Below, piece after piece: positions 17,071 to 24,600 of a stretch of DNA of 64,000 nucleotides. This DNA comes from Saprospiraceae bacterium. GTDB lineage: Bacteria > Bacteroidota > Bacteroidia > Chitinophagales > Saprospiraceae. The notes under the pieces were generated by a model. It did not search any database, was not told the origin of the DNA, and saw only the letters and a list, made by a program, of their open reading frames with translations. The stretch's first letter is position 1. Each line of letters begins with the position of its first letter. The position numbers and the translations under genes were made by a program. The stretch lies in the NCBI GenBank assembly GCA_016710625.1, contig JADJVK010000054.1, positions 1-64,000 of the forward strand. The letters are read 5' to 3'.

Positions 17071-17964
17071 ATGTATAGTAAAGTAATAAATAGTACATAC
17101 GGTCAATTATTAGGTCTTAAAATTGATGATTATAAGCAATTAGTGAAACTAAGGCTGAATTTTCTTGTAGTATTTTCAGCTCTATTGACTTACTTAATTG
17201 CTGTAAACGAAATCAATTATAGAGTAATATTATTTTTGTCTGTTGGTGGATTTTTAGTTACTGGTGCTTCTAATGCAATAAATCAAGTTTTGGAAAAAGA
17301 CTTTGATAAATTGATGAAAAGAACCATGAATAGACCACTTGCAGCAAATAGAATGAACGTTTCTGAAGCAATTTTGGCTGCAGGATTTATGTCATTGATT
17401 GGTATTACTTTATTAGCTTATATCAATCCTATTTGTGCTGTTTTTGGAACATTATCTTTAATAGTGTATTCATTTATTTATACACCTTTAAAAAGAGTTT
17501 CTCCAATAGCTGTTTTGATTGGTGCTATACCTGGAGCTTTACCTACTGCTATTGGTGCTGTAGCTGCTGAAGGTTATGTTTCACCAATGTGTTTTGCAAT
17601 TTTTGGTATTCAATTTTTTTGGCAGTTTCCTCATTTTTGGTCAATTGCTTGGTTAGGGCATGAGGATTATACTAAAGCAGGTTTTAAATTAATACCAAAT
17701 ACTACAGGTGAATTAAATAATAGAATTGGTTTTCATTCATTAATGTATAGTTTACCACTTTTTATTATTACTTGTTTGCCTTTTTATTTTAATTATTCAG
17801 GAATTTATTCATTGATTATTATACAAATTGTAAATATATTTTATAGCTTCTATTCTTGGAAGTTATATATGAATAATGATGCAATTTCTGCAAGAAAACT
17901 AATGTTTTCATCATTTATTTATTTACCAATTGTATTAATAGTTTACTTAATTGATAAAATATAA
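17071..17964 (+). CDS. ctaB: Protoheme IX farnesyltransferase (heme O synthase)
   Basis: 297 residues, a polytopic UbiA-family prenyltransferase. The Asp-rich site is NQVLEKDFDKLMKRTMNRPL at about residues 70-90, and the second motif region YTPLKR lies near 145. It adds farnesyl to heme b to make heme O, needed for the oxidase encoded around it. Its stop overlaps the start of the next gene in a TAATG junction, indicating translational coupling. Confidence 0.95.
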   Translation: MYSKVINSTYGQLLGLKIDDYKQLVKLRLNFLVVFSALLTYLIAVNEINYRVILFLSVGGFLVTGASNAINQVLEKDFDKLMKRTMNRPLAANRMNVSEAILAAGFMSLIGITLLAYINPICAVFGTLSLIVYSFIYTPLKRVSPIAVLIGAIPGALPTAIGAVAAEGYVSPMCFAIFGIQFFWQFPHFWSIAWLGHEDYTKAGFKLIPNTTGELNNRIGFHSLMYSLPLFIITCLPFYFNYSGIYSLIIIQIVNIFYSFYSWKLYMNNDAISARKLMFSSFIYLPIVLIVYLIDKI

Positions 17965-18536
17965 TGGAAGCAGTCAATAACATATCAAATCGAAATAAGG
18001 TTCATCCTTATGTAGTAGCATTATGGATTGGCTGTGCTGCAATTGTTATGATGTTCGCATCATTGACAAGTGCTTATATTGTAAGAAAGGGTGCAGGTAA
18101 TTGGCTGGAATTTAAATTACCAAGTTATTTTATTTACAATACTTTAGTAATACTATTTAGTAGTGTAACAAGGCAAATTTCTTATAATTCATTTAAGAAA
18201 GGAAATTTTAAAGTTTATAAATTAGCTTTAATTAGTACACTAATTTTAGGCATAATATTTACAACAGTTCAATATTTAGGCTGGAAGAATTTAGATTCAA
18301 TAGGAGTTACATTAACAGGAAACCCATCTGGGTCGTTTATTTATGTAATTCCAGGAATTCATTTAGCTCATCTAATTGGAGGAATATTGGGTTTGATAAT
18401 GGCTTGTTTTCATGCTTTTTCATTACCTGAAAAATTTAGTGAAATAAGAAAAGTAAGGCTTGAAGTGACAACTACCTATTGGCATTTTATAGGTTTCCTT
18501 TGGGTTTACTTGATTTTGTTTTTTATATACAGTTAA
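17964..18536 (+). CDS. coxC: Cytochrome c oxidase subunit III, first copy
   Basis: 190 residues with five predicted membrane helices. Family features are the IHLAHLIGGILGL segment and the WHFIGFLWVYLILFF end, usual for heme-copper oxidase subunit III. It is shorter than the second copy, as is common for paired subunit III genes in Bacteroidota. The start ATG overlaps the stop of the heme O synthase gene; the next gene starts 14 nt after the stop. Confidence 0.92.
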   Translation: MEAVNNISNRNKVHPYVVALWIGCAAIVMMFASLTSAYIVRKGAGNWLEFKLPSYFIYNTLVILFSSVTRQISYNSFKKGNFKVYKLALISTLILGIIFTTVQYLGWKNLDSIGVTLTGNPSGSFIYVIPGIHLAHLIGGILGLIMACFHAFSLPEKFSEIRKVRLEVTTTYWHFIGFLWVYLILFFIYS

Positions 18537-18550
18537 AAAAAATTTGTCGA

Positions 18551-19396
18551 ATGGCAACACATAGTTTAGAACATGATTTAAATCAAGGAGATGCTTGGTC
18601 TGGTGCAAAAGAACCGTTCAAGGCTAGTTATGGAAAGTTAATGATGTGGTACTTTCTATTGTCTGATGCATTTTCTTTTGCAGGATTATTAATAGCATAT
18701 GGTACATTGCGTTTTAGTGTTCCATCTTGGCCTGTTCCTGATTTTGTATTTTCAACTTTACCTGGTGGTATTCATCATGCTCCACTTATTTTTGTAACGA
18801 TAATGACTTTCGTTTTAATCTTGAGTTCTGTTACTATGGTAAGAGCAGTTCAGGAAGGTCATTATAATAACAAAAAAGGTGTTATTTTTTGGATGCTAAT
18901 GACCATAATTGGTGGTTTAGGTTTCCTTGGATGTCAGGCTTGGGAGTGGACAAATCTTATAGCTACAGAACATATGACTATATCAACAAATCCATTTGGT
19001 TCTCATATTGAAGATGGTACTTATAATGTTGATGAACATGGTCATCCTTATGCAGCTGGAGCAGTAAAAGAATCATTCACAAAAGGTAGTTCATATATTA
19101 TTCATAAAGTTGATGACAATTGGATTCAAAGATCATATACAACTGCTTCTGGTGAGACAAAAGTTCAACAGTTTGGACCAAAGGCTTTTGGTGGAATATT
19201 TTTCTTTGTAACTGGATTCCATGGTTTTCACGTATTTTCAGGTGTAGCATTCCTAACAATTATATTGTTAAATGTAATGAGTGGATTATATGAGAAAAGA
19301 GGAAATCACTATGAAATGGTTGAGAAAATTGGGTTATACTGGCACTTTGTGGATTTAGTATGGGTATTTGTATTCTTAGCATTCTATTTATTATAA
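18551..19396 (+). CDS. coxC: Cytochrome c oxidase subunit III, second copy
   Basis: 281 residues from the ATG at 18551, preferred because an upstream in-frame start would overlap the previous gene by about 60 nt. The N-terminus (MATHSLEHDLNQGDAW) is soluble and His-containing. Membrane helices follow, with SDAFSFAGLLIAYG, FFVTGFHGFHVFSGV and the final YWHFVDLVWVFVFLAFYLL signature of subunit III. A hydrophilic loop of about 65 residues (about 150-215) sits between the third and fourth helices. Confidence 0.93.
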   Translation: MATHSLEHDLNQGDAWSGAKEPFKASYGKLMMWYFLLSDAFSFAGLLIAYGTLRFSVPSWPVPDFVFSTLPGGIHHAPLIFVTIMTFVLILSSVTMVRAVQEGHYNNKKGVIFWMLMTIIGGLGFLGCQAWEWTNLIATEHMTISTNPFGSHIEDGTYNVDEHGHPYAAGAVKESFTKGSSYIIHKVDDNWIQRSYTTASGETKVQQFGPKAFGGIFFFVTGFHGFHVFSGVAFLTIILLNVMSGLYEKRGNHYEMVEKIGLYWHFVDLVWVFVFLAFYLL

Positions 19397-19429
19397 TATA
19401 CTATTGCAAAACATTTAAAATTAATTATT

Positions 19430-19831
19430 ATGTTATCTAAAGAAGAAGGAAAAAAGGTATTAATAAAAGGTTTGATAATCCTTGCAATAGTTACTTTATT
19501 GGAAGTTGGTTTAGCTTTGCTTGGAAAAGGATATTTAATACATGGTTTTACATTACCTAAATCAGTAATGTACTTGGGAATGATCATTGGTAGTTTATAT
19601 AAAGCATATTTCATTGTATTTGAATTTATGCATATGAAATATGAAGTAAAGGGATTATCGATGAGTGTATTATTACCGACTTTATTATTAGTTTGGGCAA
19701 TAATAGCTTTTCTAGCTGAAGGAAATTATTGGAACGATAGTAGATTAAATATTGTTAAAAAGAATAACATTGGGCTTGAAAATCAAAGTTCAAAAGCCGA
19801 AGATGTTAAAAGTCTTGAAAATCATCACTAA
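19430..19831 (+). CDS. coxD: Cytochrome c oxidase subunit IV-like small membrane protein
   Basis: 133 residues with three membrane helices (about 12-30, 48-65 and 76-95). The segment KAYFIVFEFMHMKYE is characteristic of prokaryotic cytochrome c oxidase subunit IV (COX4_pro). The C-terminus is charged and ends ENHH. It closes the oxidase structural genes and is followed at once by a strong terminator. Confidence 0.88.
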   Translation: MLSKEEGKKVLIKGLIILAIVTLLEVGLALLGKGYLIHGFTLPKSVMYLGMIIGSLYKAYFIVFEFMHMKYEVKGLSMSVLLPTLLLVWAIIAFLAEGNYWNDSRLNIVKKNNIGLENQSSKAEDVKSLENHH

Positions 19832-19836
19832 GATAT

Positions 19837-19866
19837 AAGCAGGTATTTTTACCTGCTTTTTTTTTT
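19837..19866 (+). terminator. Rho-independent terminator inside the respiratory cluster
   Basis: The 9-bp perfect stem AAGCAGGTA / TACCTGCTT has a TTTT loop and a T10 tail. It separates the oxidase subunits from the three accessory genes only 15 nt before the next start, so the downstream genes would depend on read-through or a weak internal promoter. Confidence 0.85.
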
Positions 19867-19880
19867 GATAAATAAATTTT

Positions 19881-20465
19881 ATGCTAAAAAGAAATATTAC
19901 CATATTTATAATTCTAGCAATTTTAATAGTTTTTCCACTTATATCATATTATTATTTAAGTGAAGGTACTAATTATAGAAAAACTGCATTATCTGAATTA
20001 AAAGATTCAATTAAGATTAATCAATTTTCTCTTACAACTAGTAATTCTATAATATTAAATAATGATTCGTTATTAAATAAAGTTGTTTTGTTTTCATTAG
20101 TTAATCACTATAATGAGAGTGAGAAATCAAATCTTGAAAATTTATATAATAAATTTAAAGATAGAACAGATTTTTGTTTGGTGAGTATTCAAAATGAATC
20201 TAATAAACTCAATATTAAAAGCGAACCCAATGGAGCCAATTTTTATTCAATATTAAAAAGTGAAACTGAAATAGATTCATTAAGTAACGTTTGGGTAAAA
20301 TCTAATAGTCCAGCTATTTTTGTAGTTGATATCAAAAACAATATTCGTAAAACTTATAAAGATCATTCGTTAGAATCCTTTAAAGATGTTATAAAGCATA
20401 TAGCAATCCTATTACCAATGACTCCAAATCCAAAAGCTACATTAAATAGAGATAAAGAAAAATAA
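19881..20465 (+). CDS. SCO-like thioredoxin-fold protein lacking the copper-binding residues
   Basis: 194 residues with an N-terminal membrane anchor (about 7-26). The position (after subunit IV, before DUF420) and the outline of the sequence match SCO1/SenC copper chaperones: a KVVLFSLVNHYN strand where the CxxxC loop should be, a LENLYNKF helix, and a PAIFVVDIKNNIR strand where the conserved His-containing strand lies. The CxxxC cysteines and the His are absent, so copper binding of the usual kind is unlikely. It may be a degenerate or structural paralogue. A canonical SCO gene lies at 53021-53629. Only one nucleotide separates it from the DUF420 gene. Confidence 0.6.
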   Translation: MLKRNITIFIILAILIVFPLISYYYLSEGTNYRKTALSELKDSIKINQFSLTTSNSIILNNDSLLNKVVLFSLVNHYNESEKSNLENLYNKFKDRTDFCLVSIQNESNKLNIKSEPNGANFYSILKSETEIDSLSNVWVKSNSPAIFVVDIKNNIRKTYKDHSLESFKDVIKHIAILLPMTPNPKATLNRDKEK

Positions 20466-20466
20466 T

Positions 20467-20979
20467 ATGACATTAAAGAAATTAGATTTTATTGCTATTA
20501 TTATTAGTATTGCAGTTTTATTTTTAGTAGTTTTAATGAGGTATGTTAAAATAGATAATCAATTTGATTTGTCTTATTTACCGCCTTTTCATGCTATTTT
20601 AAATACTATAACATCCTTTTTATTGATATTTGCATTCATAAAAATCAAAAGTAAAAATGTAAATGCACATAGGAAAGCTATTTATGGTGCTATTGTCTGT
20701 TCCGTTATCTTTTTGTTGTCATATGTAGTATATCATTTTCTAACTCCAGCAACAAAATTTGGTGGCGAAGGATTTATAAAAGTAATCTACTTATTTTTAT
20801 TAATTACCCATATAATATTAGCAGCAGTGTCTTTTCCGTTAATTTTGTTTACATTTAATAGAGCTTATCTAAATGAATTTGAAAAACACAGAAAATTTGC
20901 TAAATTTGTATTTCCAATTTGGTTATATGTTGCTTTAACAGGACCAATTTGTTATTTAATGCTAAAACCATATTATTAG
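20467..20979 (+). CDS. DUF420 family membrane protein
   Basis: 170 residues with five hydrophobic segments. LPPFHAILNTITSFLLIFAF and the later NAHRKAIYGA, VVYHF and FPIWLYVALTGPICYLM segments are typical of DUF420. The related Gram-positive protein YozB/CtaM is needed for maturation of heme-copper oxidases, which fits its place behind the oxidase genes. It starts 1 nt after the SCO-like gene. Confidence 0.85.
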   Translation: MTLKKLDFIAIIISIAVLFLVVLMRYVKIDNQFDLSYLPPFHAILNTITSFLLIFAFIKIKSKNVNAHRKAIYGAIVCSVIFLLSYVVYHFLTPATKFGGEGFIKVIYLFLLITHIILAAVSFPLILFTFNRAYLNEFEKHRKFAKFVFPIWLYVALTGPICYLMLKPYY

Positions 20980-20982
20980 ATT

Positions 20983-21254
20983 ATGAAAAAATCATTAACT
21001 TTTATACTAGTTGTATTTTTTTCAATTTTTTAATAAATTTTTTGAATGCTCAATGTCCTATGTGCAAATTAGGAGCTGAGTCAAATTTAAATGCCGGTGG
21101 AAGTGCTGGTAAGGGGTTAAATGTAGGAATTTTATATATGTTTGCTGCTCCTTATTTAGTTGTTGCTTCTATTGCATATATATGGTTTAGAAATAGAAAG
21201 AAAAATTTTGATGCTTCAGAAGCCAAATCTGAAGTTAAGTTTTCTGATAATTAG
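20983..21254 (+). CDS. Small membrane protein with CPMCK motif, frameshifted in its signal peptide
   Basis: An ATG at 20983, 3 nt after the DUF420 stop, opens a signal peptide (MKKSLTFILVVFFSIF) that hits a stop at a T6 run (21026-21031). One extra T restores LINFLNAQCPMCK and a 90-residue protein: signal peptide, Cys-x-x-Cys pair directly after the cleavage site, a Gly/Asn segment, one membrane helix (GILYMFAAPYLVVASIAYIW) and a charged tail. Small proteins of this build often accompany Bacteroidota oxidase clusters; the function is unknown, perhaps redox or metal handling. An open frame beginning at 20919 overlaps the previous gene and is not a credible start. Confidence 0.65.
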
Positions 21255-21611
21255 TTAGAAATAGATAAAATCTATTCATAATATATTTTCATATTAATAT
21301 TTTTTATAATTCATATTGGTGTCATTCTAAATCGATATAATTACTTTTTTCAATTTTTTTTTAATAAAAATTAGAAAATTTGAGAAAATGTGTATAATTT
21401 TGGTTCTAATTACTTGTATATTATCAATAATTTTATTTAAAATATTGATTATTAGTTATTAATATTTTTTTATTATTGTTTTATATTTAAGAATCTTACA
21501 ATAGTTATGAGTATGTTTTACCCTTTATTAAGAGATTAATAATAGGCACTTGTTATTTAGACTGATTATTTAATTTTTTTAATTTTTTAACTTAAAACAA
21601 AAGTTATAAGT
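21255..21611. other. Long AT-rich leader region before the first giant surface protein
   Basis: About 357 nt without a gene. The only signal I can support is a TAATTTTG box at 21395-21402 matching the -7 consensus (no well-spaced TTTG), which would give a leader of about 200 nt. No clear terminator for the preceding cluster was found. Confidence 0.45.
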
Positions 21612-24600
21612 ATGGAATCTACATTGTTGACCAAAACAAGATTCACCTCGTTTTATTCAAATACTACAAATTATTTGCGGAAAAGGTATTTGTACCTTTT
21701 AGTTCCTTTGTTCATTTTTAATGGATCAAATCTATTCGCCCAGTGTATAAATGAAATTACTGGACAAGAAACGTCAATGAATGTTTCACTGAGTGCTGCT
21801 GGATCTGCTACCATTCAGGTTGGTGGGCATGTTTTTGGATTTGGTTTTCCTGCAAATTCTGTTACTGGAACTCTTAGAATATCAGAGCCTGTTTCTTGTG
21901 CATCACCCACTTATTTTATTTATAAGCAAAATGGTACTAACTTGGGAGCATTAGTTGCATCTGGTTCAGGTTCCTTTTTTACTTTAACGTGTGCTGATTT
22001 AGGAGTAAATAACTATTATTTTTTATATGATAATAACGGTAATCCTAATGATGATAATAGATTTGCATTCTCTATAAATGTATTAGATGAATTAGCACCT
22101 TCTGTAACTTGTCCAGCTAATAAAGTGCAAAGTACATTAAATTGTAATTTAAATGTGTCAGGACTAGCAGCTACAATTACAGATAATTGTTCAAGTGCTT
22201 CTGATATAAATACAACATATAATATTACAGGTTCAACTACTGCAAGTGGAACTGGAAATTTATCTTCAAGATTATTTAACTCAGGACTTTCAACAGTTAC
22301 ATATACATCAACTGATTTATATGGTAACCAACAGTCTTGTAGTTTTACTGTGAAAATTAATGAGGCAATTCCAATTGCACCAACAGGTACTTGTCCAAGT
22401 AATATTACAGTTAATACTGATGCAGTTTCTTGTTCAAAAGTAGTAGGATCATCAATTGTTCCTGTATATACTGACAATTGTCCAACAAATATTTTAACTT
22501 ATAATTTAAATATAACAGGTGCAACTACAGCAACATTATCTGGTAATACAGGAAATATCATTAGTGGTGTCTCATTTAATAGAGGAATATCAAATGTAAC
22601 TTTTACAATCACAGATAATGCAGGTGGTACTAATACTTGTACATTTTCTGTAACGGTTCAGGATAAAACACCGCCAACTGTTTCTTGTCCAGGAAATATT
22701 ACAGTAAATGCTACTAATGTAGCAGCATGTAATGCTTCTGTTTCTAACTCTGCATCTGATTATGTAAATGGAGTAATAAATAGAAATGATCTTGCTCATA
22801 CATCTTATGATAATTGTGCAACAACTGCTCAATTAAATAATAATACGAATACAACATGGGTATTAACAGGTGCAACTTCTGGAAGTGGAACAGGTAATGG
22901 ATCATTATTAGCTTCAACTTGGGTGCCTACAAACCTTGCTCTTGGTGTAACTACTGTTACTTATACTGTTAGAGATGGTGCTTTAGGAAATAATACATCA
23001 ACTTGTGCTTTTACAATTACTGTGCAAGATAAAACAGGTCCAAATTTTGTAACTCCGTGCCCTGTTGCTGAAATTATTGCAACACCAGCAGCAGCTGCAA
23101 ATACTTGTAGTAGTTTAGTTAATAATGTTTATACATCAACACTAACGGATTGTTCGTATCCTGCAAATATTAATTATACAATAACAGGTGCTACAACTGC
23201 ATCAGGTATTGGAACTGCAAATAATTTAACATATAATGTTGGAAAGAATTATGTAACATATACAGCAACTGATGCTGTTGGTAATACATCTACTTGTTCA
23301 TTTGTAGTTAGATTATATGCATCTTCAAGTACACCTCCTGCACCTACAGCTCCTGCTCCACCAAATGTAACTATTTCAACAAGTTCTTATGATTGTAATG
23401 GTACTTATAATGTAGTGTTACCAACTTGGTCAGATCCATTGGGTTGTAATGCAAAAACTTTCGAATATAGAGTTGAATCTAATGGCGTTCAAACGATTGG
23501 TTGGTCATCAACTACTGGACTATCTAGTTTATTATTACCTGAAGGTGAAAATAGAATATATTACAGATTGATAGATAGTACAACTGCAACTCCTTATATT
23601 ATAGAAGGTTGTGATGGAACTGCATCTGGTTCGGTATTACCATATATACCATGTGTTGACAACCCATCGACTGCAAGTCATGCATATACTAATATATTCC
23701 AAGTTAGAGTTATTGTAAATGATTCTATAGCTCCAAGTATAGTGTGTCCTACAAATAAGGTTACTGTAATTTCAGCTGGTGATAACTGTCTAATGCCTGT
23801 TATTGGTATAGCTCCTTTGGGTTCTGATAATTGTACAGGTCCTTATAACTTAAAAGTAGATGTTTCAGGAGTAGGAGTTGAATCTCCTTTACCAACTGGT
23901 TTTGCTTTAAGTACATTTAATAATATGTCATTAACTTATGCAGGTGGAAATCCAAGACCTGGTTTTATTTCTGGAAATTATGACATTAATGTATCTAATT
24001 CACAAGGTGCAAATGGATTAGTATTTAGAAGAGGAACATCAACTGTTACATATACTGTTCAAGATGCTTCATTGAATACAACATCTTGTTCATTTACAGT
24101 TAGAGTGGTTGATTTAGTTCCTCCGACAATTGTATGTCCACCAAATATAACAGTTAATACTGGTTTGAATATTTGTCAAGGATTAATAAATCCGACTCCA
24201 ACTGTTAGAGATTTAGGAGCATGTTTAGGTGCTGCTGATAATTTAACATTAAGATATCAAATAAGTGGTGTAACTACTTTAGATCAGACTGTTCCATTAA
24301 CTTATATTGGCAATATGCCAGGGTTACCAATAACTGGTGTTTATACTAATACAACTTTTACAGCATACTTAGACAAAGGTGTATCTACAGTTCTTTGTAC
24401 CGCAACTGATGTATCTGATAATACTGCTAGCTGTACATTTACTGTAACTGTTAAAGATGCACAAGCTCCTACAATAGTTTGTCCAACAGGAAAGACATAT
24501 AATGCAGATTCTTATGTATGTTCACATACATTATCTCCAAGTGAGTCATTGTTACTTGATGTTTCTGGTCTTTCGGATAATTGTGGAACATATACAGTTT

